A DNA stretch of 64,000 bases, taken from contig JAPWHF010000008.1 of NCBI GenBank assembly GCA_027214125.1, positions 137,573 through 201,572 on the forward strand, written 5' to 3'. Position 1 is the stretch's first letter, and every line of letters begins with the position of its first letter. The translations under genes and the position numbers were made by a program. The notes beneath the pieces were generated by a model. It was not told the DNA's origin. It saw nothing but the letters and a program-made list of their open reading frames with translations, and did no database searches. Positions 37,111 to 45,697 of this stretch are shown in pieces. The stretch comes from Zoogloeaceae bacterium G21618-S1 (GTDB taxonomy: Bacteria; Pseudomonadota; Gammaproteobacteria; Burkholderiales; Rhodocyclaceae).

Positions 37111-38166
37111 TCAGCAGATCCTCGGCAACTGCTCGCCCGACAGCCAGTCCACCATGCGCTTGCCGCCGAATCCGGTACGGATCTGGACGAAGCAGTTCGG
37201 GTCGATCGTCACCTCGCCGATACGCGCCGCGTCGCGGCCGAGCGGATGGTCGCGCAGCGCCGCCAACGCCGCGTCGGCGGCCTCGGCCGGGACGATAACG
37301 ACCAGCTTGCCCTCGTTGGCGACATACAACGGATCGAGGCCGAGCAGCTCGCATGCGGCGTCCACCTGCTCGCGCACCGGAATCGCTTTTTCGTCCAGCG
37401 TCATGCCGACGCCGGACTGCGTGGCGATCTCGTTGAGAGTCGTCGCCAGCCCGCCACGCGTCGGGTCGCGCAACACACGCACGCTCGGCACCGCAGCCAG
37501 CAAATCGGCGATCAAACCGTGCAACGCGGCGGTATCGGAGGCAATTTCAGAATCAAAGGCCAGCGACTCGCGCTGCGCCATGATCGCCATGCCGTGATCG
37601 CCCAGCGTGCCGGAGACCAGAATCACATCGCCCGGCTGCGCATTCGCACCCGACAGCGACCGCCCCGCCGGCAAGGCACCCACCGCCGTGGTGCTGATGA
37701 ACACCCCATCGCCCTTGCCCTGCTCCACCACCTTGGTGTCGCCAGTCACCACCGGCACCCCGGCCTCGCGGCTGGCGGCGGCCATGGAATCCACAATGCA
37801 CTTGAGGTCCGCTAGCGGAAAACCTTCTTCGAGGATGAAGCTCGCCGCCAGATACAGCGGCCGCGCCCCCATCACCGCCACATCGTTGATCGTGCCGTGC
37901 ACCGACAGGCAGCCGATGTCGCCACCGGGGAAAAACAACGGCGACACGACGTGCGCATCGGTGGCCATCACCAGCCGCTCGCCGGGTTCGGGGGCCGGCA
38001 GCACGGCGCCGTCGTCGCCCTGGGCGAGATAGTCGTTAGCGAAGGCTCGGGCGAAGATCTCGTCGATGAGCTGAGCCATCGCCTTGCCGCCGGCGCCGTG
38101 GCCCATGTCAATGCGGCCGGATTTGAGGTCCAGGGGGCGGACGTAGCCCTTTTTGATTTCAGCCAT
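37111..38166 (-). CDS. hypE: Hydrogenase maturation protein HypE
   Basis: HypE takes the carbamoyl group from HypF onto its C-terminal cysteine and dehydrates it to a thiocyanate, the source of the active-site CN ligands. ATG 38166 (MAEIKKGYVRPLDLK) gives 351 residues, the usual length. The ATP-binding PurM-like part shows GHGAGGKAMAQLIDEIF near residue 22 and GDDGAVLP. LRDPTRGGLATTLNEIA lies near residue 225, and the chain ends in the diagnostic PRIC. The frame is open further upstream through a repeat element, but that part is not family-like. Flanked on both sides by repeats. Confidence 0.96.
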   Translation of the reverse strand: MAEIKKGYVRPLDLKSGRIDMGHGAGGKAMAQLIDEIFARAFANDYLAQGDDGAVLPAPEPGERLVMATDAHVVSPLFFPGGDIGCLSVHGTINDVAVMGARPLYLAASFILEEGFPLADLKCIVDSMAAASREAGVPVVTGDTKVVEQGKGDGVFISTTAVGALPAGRSLSGANAQPGDVILVSGTLGDHGMAIMAQRESLAFDSEIASDTAALHGLIADLLAAVPSVRVLRDPTRGGLATTLNEIATQSGVGMTLDEKAIPVREQVDAACELLGLDPLYVANEGKLVVIVPAEAADAALAALRDHPLGRDAARIGEVTIDPNCFVQIRTGFGGKRMVDWLSGEQLPRIC

Positions 38167-38224
38167 AGGAGTAGGTGGGCGCGTTGCGCCGTGTCGTTGA
38201 TTCTTGCCCGTAGAACGGGCTGTG

Positions 38225-38505
38225 CAATTCTTGAGGCGAACGTTGGCCGGGTCTCGCCCCGGCAGGCGACTTACTTTCTTGCTCGTGCAAGAAAGGTAAG
38301 CAAAGAAGCACGCCCCACTGTCGTGGCCCTTCGGGCTTCCCTCCCTCCGCAAGCCCGGGGCGGGCGACTTCGCAAACTCGCCCTGCGGGCTCAGACAGCG
38401 AAGCCGCTTTTTCCGCCCCGCACTTGCTACGCTCGGCACGACAGAGGGGAACGGGGTGCCCGCCGGCAACAGCTGGAACAATCGGAGGTTTCGTAGGGCG
38501 GGTTG
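38225..38505 (-). repeat. Intergenic repeat, copy B (inverted)
   Basis: Reverse-complement copy of the element seen at 36815-37092. It starts (plus strand) with CGTTGGCCGGGTCTCGCCCC, then the CTTTCTTGCTCGTGCAAGAAAG hairpin given here in part, then TTCGCAAACTCGCCCTGCGG, and ends at GTAGGGCGGGTT (38493-38504). It meets copy C head to head. Confidence 0.8.
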
Positions 38506-38796
38506 AAACCCGCCCTACGACGCGCCGCCCGAGCGGGCGATGGCGAAGCCGAGCCCGCGTACCCCAACCCCTTCTGTGCCGCCGAACGGAGTCCGGGGGC
38601 GGCGGGAATTGTCGTGTCGCTTGTCTGAGCCCGAAGGGCGAGTTTGCGACACGACCCGCCGGCGCCGGGCGCAGAGAGGGGACCGGCGAAGCCGGCGGTA
38701 CAGCGGGGCGCCTTCTTTGCGTCCTTTCTTGCGCGTGCAAGAAAGGATGTCGCCCGCCGGGGCGAGACCCGGCCAACGTGAATCCGAAGCGAGCAC
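38506..38796 (+). repeat. Intergenic repeat, copy C
   Basis: Same orientation as copy A. It starts at AACCCGCCCTAC (38507-38518), has GTCTGAGCCCGAAGGGCGAG, a hairpin in TTTCTTGCGCGTGCAAGAAA, and ends with the shared CCCGGCCAACG block and AAGCGAGCAC, also present at the end of copy A. Copies B and C together form a ~570-base inverted repeat centred at 38505/38506. Confidence 0.8.
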
Positions 38797-38818
38797 AAAT
38801 CCGAGAGCCCGGCACGGC

Positions 38819-39979
38819 TTAAGACACCGCCGCCGACGGCTCGGCCACCACCGGTATATCCCGAAACCGCCCATAGTTGTAGTGCGCCGCACAGGCGCCC
38901 TCACTCGACACCATGCACGAGCCCATCGGGTTCTCCGGCGTACACACCGTGCCGAAGATCTTGCAGTCGGTCGGTGTCTTCACACCGCGCAGAATCGCCC
39001 CACACTCGCAGGCCTTGTTGTCGGGCACCGAAGCGAACTGCAGCCCGAATTTGCGCTCGGCGTCCCAGTCGGCAAACGCGCGCCGGATGCGCAGGGCCGA
39101 GTACGGCACTTCGTGCAGGCCGCGCCATTCGAAGCTGCGGCGCAGTTCGAACACTTCGCTGACCAGTGCCTGCGCCTTCAAATTGCCGTCCTCGCTCACC
39201 GCGCGGGTGAATTCGTTTTCGACCTCGGCGCGGCCTTCATTGACCTGACGGATCAGCATGCGGATGGCCTGCATCACGTCGAGCGGCTCAAAACCGGCGA
39301 TGACCACCGGCTTGCGGTACTCCTCGGCAAAGAAGGCGTAGGGCCGACTACCGATGATGGTCGACACATGCGCCGGGCCGATGAAGCCATCGAGCGGCAC
39401 CGTGCCCAGGTCGCGCACTTCGGGCGACTCGAGAATGGTCATGATCGCCGAGGGAGTCAGCACGTGATTGCAGATCACGCTGAAGTTTGCCAGCCCCATC
39501 GCCCTCGCCTGCTTGATCACCAGCGCGGTCGGCGGCGTGGTGGTCTCGAAGCCAATGGCGAAGAACACCACCTCGCGCTCGGGATGCTTGTGCGCCAGCG
39601 CCAGTGCATCGGCCGCCGAATACACCATGCGCACATCGCCGCCACGCGCCTTGGCCTTGAGCAGCGAGAGCTGCTCGGAGGCCGGCACGCGCAGGCAGTC
39701 GCCGTAGGTGCACAGGATCACGTCGGGGCGCGACAACACCAGCCGGATGGCCATGTCGATGCGGCCGATGGGCAATACGCAGACCGGGCAGCCGGGGCCG
39801 TGGATCATGCGCACATTGGCCGGCAGCAGGTCGGTGACGCCATAACGTGAAATGGCGTGGGTGTGGCCGCCGCAGAACTCCATGAAGGCGTAGTCGCGGC
39901 CGCTATCGGCCTCACGCGCGATGGTCGTGGCGAGTTTGGCGGCGACGTCGCCGTCGCGGAATTCATCGACGTACTTCAT
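38819..39979 (-). CDS. hypD: Hydrogenase maturation protein HypD
   Basis: 4Fe-4S scaffold on which, with HypC, the Fe(CN)2CO unit is assembled. The 386 residues show the conserved cysteine motifs MEFCGGHTHAI near residue 36 and HGPGCPVCVLPIGRID near residue 60, FFAIGFETTTPP near residue 143, and the C-terminal cluster ligands in KACECGAILRGVKTPTDCKI and FGTVCTPENPMGSCMVSSEG. Its start overlaps the hypC stop by 4 bases. Normally hypE follows directly; here a ~570-base inverted repeat pair is in between. Confidence 0.97.
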   Translation of the reverse strand: MKYVDEFRDGDVAAKLATTIAREADSGRDYAFMEFCGGHTHAISRYGVTDLLPANVRMIHGPGCPVCVLPIGRIDMAIRLVLSRPDVILCTYGDCLRVPASEQLSLLKAKARGGDVRMVYSAADALALAHKHPEREVVFFAIGFETTTPPTALVIKQARAMGLANFSVICNHVLTPSAIMTILESPEVRDLGTVPLDGFIGPAHVSTIIGSRPYAFFAEEYRKPVVIAGFEPLDVMQAIRMLIRQVNEGRAEVENEFTRAVSEDGNLKAQALVSEVFELRRSFEWRGLHEVPYSALRIRRAFADWDAERKFGLQFASVPDNKACECGAILRGVKTPTDCKIFGTVCTPENPMGSCMVSSEGACAAHYNYGRFRDIPVVAEPSAAVS

Positions 39980-40221
39980 GCGCTGCCGGCGGCGATGGCT
40001 TGCAGATCGAGGCCACTCTCTTCGAACAAGGCGAGGGTTTTGGCGGCTTCGTCGGGGTCGAGTTTGGAGAGCGCGTAGCCGACATGCACGATCACGTAAT
40101 CGCCCACCTCGGCGCCATCGACCAGCGCCAGCGAGATTTCTTTGCGCACGCCGCCGAGGTCGACGCGGGCGGCGTCAGCTTCGAGCTTTTCGACGATGCG
40201 GGCGGGGATGGCAAGACACAT
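39976..40221 (-). CDS. hypC: Hydrogenase assembly chaperone HypC
   Basis: Small chaperone that carries the Fe(CN)2CO group with HypD and then binds the large-subunit precursor. ATG 40221 gives 81 residues starting with the functional MCLAIPARIV, whose Cys2 is essential in the family. LGGVRKEISLALV and GDYVIVHVGYALSKLD follow, the family core. It sits between hypF (16 bases) and hypD (overlap 4 bases). A second, hydrogenase-specific homologue, HupF, is encoded at 46998-47309. Confidence 0.96.
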   Translation of the reverse strand: MCLAIPARIVEKLEADAARVDLGGVRKEISLALVDGAEVGDYVIVHVGYALSKLDPDEAAKTLALFEESGLDLQAIAAGSA

Positions 40222-40237
40222 GAGATTGACTCCGCGC

Positions 40238-42562
40238 TCAGGCCATGGCCGAGCGAATGGCGACCCAGGCTTGGCCCAACGCCAGACCGCCGTCATTGGT
40301 AGGCGCTTGCCGGGCGCGCAGCACGGTCAGGCCACGCACGGTGAGACGGCGGCTCAAGCCCTCGGTGAGTATACGGTTCAGGAAGCAGCCGCCGCCCAGC
40401 GCCACAGTGCGCAGGCCTTCGCTACGCGCGGTAGCCATCACCCAGGCTTCGAGGGCGGAAATGAGCGTCGCATGAAAAACCGCCGCCCCGCGGTGCGCTT
40501 CGGCGGTGTGGCGCAGGGCGAGCAGCGTCGGCATGAGGTCGAGCGTGTTGGCGCGGTCGACATGCCAGCCACCGGGCAGCGCCAGCGCCGGGCCGTATTC
40601 GGCCGCGAGGGATTCGAGCCGCATGGCCGCTTCGCCTTCGTAGTGCATCACATCGCACACGCCCAGCAGGCCGGCGGCAGCATCGAACCAGCGACCCATG
40701 CTTGTCGTGGGCGGGCAACGCGTGCCGGCGTCGAGCAAGGCGCCGATGCGATCGGCACCGCGCAAATGACCGAAGCGCTCGGCGATATGCTCGCTCAAGC
40801 CCATCACATGCAGCGCCGAGGCGGCCATGCGCCACGGCTCGCGGGCGGCGCGGTCGCCACCGGGCAAGGCCAGCGGTTGCAGGTGTCCGAGGCGGTCGCA
40901 CTGCGCGCCATCGACCCGCAGCAGTTCGCCCCCCCAAGCGGTGCCGTCGTTGCCCAGGCCGACACCATCGAGCGCGAGCCCGAGCACCGGCTCGTCGACG
41001 CCATGCTCGGCCAGCACCGCACCGATATGGGCGTGATGATGCTGCACGGCAATCAGCGGCAGGCTGTGCGCTTCGGCGTAACGATGGGCGGCCTGCGTGG
41101 CATAGACGTCGGGGTGCCGGTCGCAGGCGATCCACTCGGGACGGCAGGCGAGCACGGTCATGAGATGTTCGGCGGTGGCGTCCATGGCCGTGCAAGTGGC
41201 CGGGTTGGAAAGGTCGCCGACATGCGGCGACAAAAAGGCTTCATCGCCGCGGGTGAGGCAAACGGTGTTTTTCAGGTAGCTGCCAAAGGCCAGCGTCGGC
41301 GGACCTTTGTGGGCCAGGCGAATGGCGGTCGGGGTGTAGCCGCGTGCCCGGCGGATGAAGGACGGCGCGCCCTGGGTGAACCGGGCAACGCTATCGTCGC
41401 AGCGCACCAGCACATCGCGGTCGTGCATCAGATACAGCTCGGCGATGCCACTCAAGCGGCTGAGGGCTTCGTCATTGTCGATCACCAGCGGCTCGCCGCC
41501 GGGGTTGGCCGAGGTCATCACCAGGGCCATCGGCTGCGCTTCGTCGAGCCAGTCGGTGCCAGTCGGCCGGCCGGCTTCGTCATGGAACAGCAGGTAATGC
41601 AGCGGCGAGTTGGGCAGCATGATGCCGATCTGGTCCAGATCGGGCGCCACGCCCCACAGGTGCATGTCGGCGTCGCTGTGTTTATCGAGCAGCACAATGG
41701 GGCGCTCGGGCGCGTCGAGCAGTTCGGCTTCTTCGGGATTCACGCGCGCATAAATTCGCGCAGAGGCGACACCGGCCACCATCACCGCAAAGGGTTTGTC
41801 GCCACGCGCCTTTCGGGCGCGCAGGCGTTCGACGGCCTCGGGGTTGCGTGCATCGCACACCAGATTGAAGCCGCCCACGCCTTTGATGGCGACGATGTGC
41901 CCGGTGAGCAAATGCAGCAGCGTGTCGGCCACCGGGTCATGCGAGGCGACACGCACGCCGTCGGCTTGCAGCAGCGACAGTTGCGGGCCGCAATCGGGAC
42001 AGGCGTTGGGCTCGGCATGAAAACGGCGGTGGGTCGGCGCCTCGTATTCATCCTGACAGGCGTCGCACTGAACGAAGCCGGCCATGCTGGTGTTGGCGCG
42101 ATCGTAAGGCAGGCTGCCGGTCAGCGTGTAGCGCGGGCCGCAGTGGGTACAGTTGATCAGCGCATAGCGCCAGCGGCGGTTGGTCGGGTCGAACAGCTCG
42201 CTCAGACAGTCCGGGCACACCGTGCTGTCGTGGCCGATGGCGGTGGTCACGGTGCCGCCTTCGCTGGGGCGAATGGTAAAGCCGCGGTCCTGCGCCTGCG
42301 GTGGACAATCGCCTCGCTCGATCGAATCAATACGCGCCAGTGCCGGCACGTCCTTGATCAGCCGGGCCAGAAGCGCCGACACATTGCCGGGCGCGCCCTG
42401 CACTTCCATCTCGACGCCTTCGCCATCATTGCGCACCCAGCCGGCCAGATCGAGTTGCTGGGCGAGACGAAACACAAAGGGCCGGAAGCCCACGCCTTGC
42501 ACCACCCCGCGCACCCGGATCCGGCAGCGTTCGCTGCGGTCCATGTCCGCGTCGGTACCCAT
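40238..42562 (-). CDS. hypF: Carbamoyltransferase HypF
   Basis: Makes carbamoyl adenylate from carbamoyl phosphate and ATP and passes the carbamoyl group to HypE. ATG 42562 with GAAGG upstream gives 774 residues; an ATG six codons later is possible. Domains in order: acylphosphatase (~8-95: RIRVRGVVQGVGFRPFVFRL), two Zn-finger pairs (STVCPDCLSELFD, NCTHCGPRYTL, VQCDACQDEYE, NACPDCGPQLS; ~110-190), the YrdC-like domain (~205-385) and the Kae1-like transferase domain with VQHHHAHIGAVLAEHG and LALDGVGLGNDGTAWGGELL. All expected domains are present. Confidence 0.96.
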   Translation of the reverse strand: MGTDADMDRSERCRIRVRGVVQGVGFRPFVFRLAQQLDLAGWVRNDGEGVEMEVQGAPGNVSALLARLIKDVPALARIDSIERGDCPPQAQDRGFTIRPSEGGTVTTAIGHDSTVCPDCLSELFDPTNRRWRYALINCTHCGPRYTLTGSLPYDRANTSMAGFVQCDACQDEYEAPTHRRFHAEPNACPDCGPQLSLLQADGVRVASHDPVADTLLHLLTGHIVAIKGVGGFNLVCDARNPEAVERLRARKARGDKPFAVMVAGVASARIYARVNPEEAELLDAPERPIVLLDKHSDADMHLWGVAPDLDQIGIMLPNSPLHYLLFHDEAGRPTGTDWLDEAQPMALVMTSANPGGEPLVIDNDEALSRLSGIAELYLMHDRDVLVRCDDSVARFTQGAPSFIRRARGYTPTAIRLAHKGPPTLAFGSYLKNTVCLTRGDEAFLSPHVGDLSNPATCTAMDATAEHLMTVLACRPEWIACDRHPDVYATQAAHRYAEAHSLPLIAVQHHHAHIGAVLAEHGVDEPVLGLALDGVGLGNDGTAWGGELLRVDGAQCDRLGHLQPLALPGGDRAAREPWRMAASALHVMGLSEHIAERFGHLRGADRIGALLDAGTRCPPTTSMGRWFDAAAGLLGVCDVMHYEGEAAMRLESLAAEYGPALALPGGWHVDRANTLDLMPTLLALRHTAEAHRGAAVFHATLISALEAWVMATARSEGLRTVALGGGCFLNRILTEGLSRRLTVRGLTVLRARQAPTNDGGLALGQAWVAIRSAMA

Positions 42563-42575
42563 CTGCACGGCGCCT

Positions 42576-43508
42576 TCAATATCCTGCGGCAAGCGTATTC
42601 TCCTTGTGATCGTTCTGACTTCCGCCTGCGGCCGCGGCCAGCCCCGACTCGATCCAGGCGAGCCAGCCATCAAAACCCTCGCCCGTCGTCGCCGACACAC
42701 GAAAGACTTTCAGGCGCGGATTCACCCGCAGCGCAAACTCGACGGCCTTGTCGGCATCGAAGCGCACATAGGGCAGCAGATCGGTCTTGTTGAGCAGCAT
42801 CACATCGGCAGCGGCGAACATATCGGGGTACTTGAGCGGCTTGTCCTCGCCCTCGGTCACCGAGAGGATCACCACCTTGTGCGCCTCGCCCAGATCGAAG
42901 GCCGACGGGCACACCAGATTGCCGACGTTCTCGATCAGCAGCAGGCTGTTATCGATCAGCGAGAGCCGCGGCAACGCCTGACCGACCATCGCGGCGTCGA
43001 GGTGGCAGCCCTTGCCGGTGTTGATCTGCAGCGCGGGTGCGCCCGTGGCGCGGATACGCTCGGCGTCGAACTCGGTCTGCTGGTCGCCCTCTATCACCGC
43101 CACCAGCACCCGGCTCGACAGAATCTCGATGGTCTTGCACAGCAGCGTGGTCTTGCCCGAGCCCGGGCTGGACACCAGGTTCAGCGCAAAAATGCCGCGC
43201 CCGGCGAGCCACTGACGATTGGCATCGGCAAAGCGATCGTTCTTGCCGAGGATGTCCTGCTCAATGCGCAGCATCTCGTGTTGTGACAGCCCCGGCGCGT
43301 GCGCATGGGCCGGGCCGTGACCAAAATGCATGTGGCCGGCGTGATCAGACGCTGGCGCGTGCGCCTCGCCGTGATCATGCGAATGATCGTGCGCTGGCTC
43401 GGCCGACGCCATTTTCCAGCCCGTTGTCGGCGCACGCTTGCGCTGCGCGGTGCCATTCGGCCGGCCGATCATCACCTCCCCGGCGCCACATCCACATACC
43501 GTACACAT
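42576..43508 (-). CDS. hypB: Nickel-inserting GTPase HypB
   Basis: GTPase that delivers Ni to the large subunit with HypA. The 310 residues start with the high-affinity nickel motif MCTVCGCG. A histidine-rich linker follows ([17 protein letters not shown]..., residues ~40-72), of the type that stores Ni. The GTPase domain has [15 protein letters not shown] near residue 112, [28 protein letters not shown] with the metal-site Cys-His, [16 protein letters not shown], and NKTDLLPYV. It is placed between hypA (15 bases) and hypF (13 bases). Confidence 0.97.
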   Translation of the reverse strand: MCTVCGCGAGEVMIGRPNGTAQRKRAPTTGWKMASAEPAHDHSHDHGEAHAPASDHAGHMHFGHGPAHAHAPGLSQHEMLRIEQDILGKNDRFADANRQWLAGRGIFALNLVSSPGSGKTTLLCKTIEILSSRVLVAVIEGDQQTEFDAERIRATGAPALQINTGKGCHLDAAMVGQALPRLSLIDNSLLLIENVGNLVCPSAFDLGEAHKVVILSVTEGEDKPLKYPDMFAAADVMLLNKTDLLPYVRFDADKAVEFALRVNPRLKVFRVSATTGEGFDGWLAWIESGLAAAAGGSQNDHKENTLAAGY

Positions 43509-43523
43509 CGAATTCTCCTTGAC

Positions 43524-43883
43524 TCACACGCCCGCCGGCGCGGTCTGCACATCCAGTGCCTTGACCCGCATCTCGGTGCCGCCGGTGGCCTGCACCTGGT
43601 AGCTGCCACAGTGCGGACACGGGTCGTATAGCTGGCTTATCGCCACGCTTTTTGCGCAGGGCATGCACCAGCCGGTACCGGCGATGGTGTCGACGTCCAT
43701 ACGCGCGCCCTCGGCGACGGTGCCTTTCATCACCACCTCGAAGCAAAAGCGCAGCGCCTCGATTTCCACCGACGACAATGCACCCACTTCAAGCACCACC
43801 GCGTTGACCTTGGTAAAACCTTGGGCAATGGCCGCGTCTTCGACGATGCCGCGGATACCCTCGGCCAGCGACATCTCATGCAT
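43524..43883 (-). CDS. hypA: Nickel chaperone HypA
   Basis: Zinc-containing nickel chaperone that partners HypB. ATG 43883 gives 119 residues with the Ni-binding N-terminus MHEMSLAEGIRGIVEDAA (His2) and the structural zinc site formed by the cysteines of GWCMPCAKSV and YDPCPHCGSYQ. The start overlaps the hupK stop by 8 bases. Confidence 0.96.
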   Translation of the reverse strand: MHEMSLAEGIRGIVEDAAIAQGFTKVNAVVLEVGALSSVEIEALRFCFEVVMKGTVAEGARMDVDTIAGTGWCMPCAKSVAISQLYDPCPHCGSYQVQATGGTEMRVKALDVQTAPAGV

Positions 43884-44991
43884 CGGCCACGGCCCCCTCG
43901 GCGACCGACACGTCGTAGAGCACGCAGGGGTCGAGCGCCAACGCCAGCGCACGCAGGCGCCATTCGGCATAGGCCACGTCGGACGCCGCCCAGCCGGCGC
44001 CTTCTTGCTCAAACACGCCACCGGGGCGGAAGTTCCACTCGGTAGGCGCGATGATGGCGTAGTCCGCCACCGTGTCGCCGTCCAGACGCAGCGCATGCAA
44101 CAGTACGCCGCGCGCGGTTTCGATACGCGCCAGCGCGCCGCCGGACAAGGGAGCAACGTCCACCAACGCGGGCATATCGTCAGGCAGCGGGTGACGCAGG
44201 CGACTGGCGCAGTCGGACATCTCGACCACGCGCGCAAACAGGCGCGCCGCAATCCGGTGGCGCTGCACCACCAGCCGTGCGACCAAGGGGTTGTTCACAT
44301 GGCGGGCGAGCGGGCCGGTTTCATACACATCGCCCGACAAATGCGGCGCGCGGCAATACGCGGCATCGGGCCAGCCGCCGGGCAAGGCCTCGGCAAACAC
44401 ACTGGCGGGTAGCGGCGCGAGCAAGGGGACGGGGTCGGCAAGCGGGTCGCTGGCACCGGCTTCGATCAGGCGGGCCAGCGCATCACCAATGCTGCCGCTG
44501 CGCCGGCAGGCGTCGGCAAATTCGGTCAGGTTGCGCGGTTCGCGCAGGGAGTTCATGAAGCCGGCCAACAGTTCGCGCGCCACCAGATCGAGCACCTCAC
44601 CGCCGGCCTCATAGGCGCTGCGCGCATCGGTAACCTGGTCGAGACGCTTGAGCACAAAGGCAAAGCGCGTGCGCTCGGGCTGGCGGCCAAACAGCACCGG
44701 CCAGTCGAGCATGAGCCGCCACAGGTGCAGCTTGATCGCTTCGAGGCTCAGAGCGCGTTCAATCTCGGCGGTCATGACGAAGCTGCCACCGCCGGCCACA
44801 TCGGCGGCCGCCTTGACGGCCACACCTTGAGCCACGCCACACAGACTGAACACCACCGGCGCCAGACGCGCCGCCTCGTCCACCGTTTTACCGATTAACA
44901 GCTGCGCGGCCAGTGGCCGGCTATTTTCGGCATGTACGGCCGTGACGTGGCCGTCGCTCAGTGTCGCGGCAAGGTGCAGCGGCGCGTTCAT
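43876..44991 (-). CDS. hupK: Hydrogenase assembly scaffold HupK/HoxV
   Basis: Large-subunit-like scaffold protein thought to hold the Fe(CN)2CO group on its way to HupL in membrane-bound hydrogenases. The 371 residues are distantly similar to HupL: SLCGVAQGVAVKAAADVAGG near residue 50 is a relic of the N-terminal cysteine motif, and LALDPCVLYDVSVAEG near the C-terminus keeps DPC but not the second cysteine or histidine. IIAPTEWNFRPGG also parallels the large subunit. The start overlaps the hupJ stop by 4 bases. Confidence 0.93.
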   Translation of the reverse strand: MNAPLHLAATLSDGHVTAVHAENSRPLAAQLLIGKTVDEAARLAPVVFSLCGVAQGVAVKAAADVAGGGSFVMTAEIERALSLEAIKLHLWRLMLDWPVLFGRQPERTRFAFVLKRLDQVTDARSAYEAGGEVLDLVARELLAGFMNSLREPRNLTEFADACRRSGSIGDALARLIEAGASDPLADPVPLLAPLPASVFAEALPGGWPDAAYCRAPHLSGDVYETGPLARHVNNPLVARLVVQRHRIAARLFARVVEMSDCASRLRHPLPDDMPALVDVAPLSGGALARIETARGVLLHALRLDGDTVADYAIIAPTEWNFRPGGVFEQEGAGWAASDVAYAEWRLRALALALDPCVLYDVSVAEGAVADA

Positions 44992-45473
44992 GCGCTCACC
45001 CTCCGACCCAGCGCGGTGCGCAAGAACGCGCGTCGCCCCAGCGGCGGCGTTTGCGCCTCAGGGGGGGCGGTGAGCAGGCCGACCAGCGCCGCCTGAGCGA
45101 CCGCCTCGGCTTCGCTCTGGTCGGAAAAACCACTCAACGGCGAGAACAGCGAGCAAAACTGATAGGCGCCCAGGCCGGGTTCGCGACTGCCCATGAAGGT
45201 GTAATTGCCGGACGGAAACACCCAATCTTGCGTCTGCCCAACCGACAGCGCACGAAAGGCGCCCCCCCCGGGCAGCATCAGCAGGTTGATGGCCCAGGGC
45301 GCGACCAGCGCACCGACCCAGTCGCCCTGCCAGGGCTGAAACCCCAGCACCGCCACCGACAAGGCGGCATTGCAGATCGGCAACCCGACCATCCGCTGGT
45401 GGTGGATGCGACGAAACACCGCCTCGACCGCTGCGGTCGGGTCTGAATCGTAGGCATCTTCCACACAGGCCAT
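44988..45473 (-). CDS. hupJ: [NiFe]-hydrogenase assembly chaperone HybE/HupJ (HoxT)
   Basis: HybE-family protein that binds small- and large-subunit precursors and helps Tat export. ATG 45473 gives 161 residues with HHQRMVGLPICNAALSVAVL near residue 24, FQPWQGDWVGALVAPWAINL, and LPGGGAFRALSVG, then FPSGNYTFMGSREPGLGAYQ and CSLFSPLSGFSDQ, all family-typical. A C-terminal basic stretch (PLGRRAFLRTALGRR) follows. The rubredoxin stop lies 2 bases upstream of its start. Confidence 0.93.
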   Translation of the reverse strand: MACVEDAYDSDPTAAVEAVFRRIHHQRMVGLPICNAALSVAVLGFQPWQGDWVGALVAPWAINLLMLPGGGAFRALSVGQTQDWVFPSGNYTFMGSREPGLGAYQFCSLFSPLSGFSDQSEAEAVAQAALVGLLTAPPEAQTPPLGRRAFLRTALGRRVSA

Positions 45474-45475
45474 GC

Positions 45476-45685
45476 TCACTCCTCGATCACCATGAACTTG
45501 TGCCGCGGCGCGTCGCAGTTGGGGCACGTCCAGTGCGCCGGCAGATCGGCAAACGACGTCCCCGGCGGGATCTGCCACACCGGGTCGCCCTCAACCGGAT
45601 CATATACCTGCCAGCAGATGCCGCACTCCAGCCTGGCCGTAGTGGCGATGCGCGCGTTGTCACCCAGATAGCTGCCTTCAAACAT
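45476..45685 (-). CDS. hupI: Rubredoxin-like protein HupI/HoxR
   Basis: A 69-residue rubredoxin with two CxxC pairs, LECGICWQVYD near residue 21 and WTCPNCDAPRHKFM near residue 53, and the PVWQIPPGTSFADLP core. It has an N-terminal extension of ~15 residues. In Cupriavidus HoxR is needed for full activity of the membrane-bound hydrogenase under high O2, probably for the proximal cluster. The gene is 12 bases after hupH and 2 bases before hupJ. Confidence 0.95.
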   Translation of the reverse strand: MFEGSYLGDNARIATTARLECGICWQVYDPVEGDPVWQIPPGTSFADLPAHWTCPNCDAPRHKFMVIEE

Positions 45686-45697
45686 GCTCGTCTCCGC

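Noticed and set aside
38167-38481. N-terminal extension of HypE to 38481
   Set aside because: The frame is open, but the extra ~105 residues are a translation of repeat copy B and HypE homologues begin near MAEIKKGYV; 351 residues is the normal length.
40142-42793. A long open frame of 883 codons on the plus strand
   Set aside because: It lies antisense to hypF and hypB, whose domains and motifs are clear. Long antisense frames are common in GC-rich DNA; similar ones oppose hoxA (33240-35051) and hlyD (59995-61428). None shows a recognisable domain.
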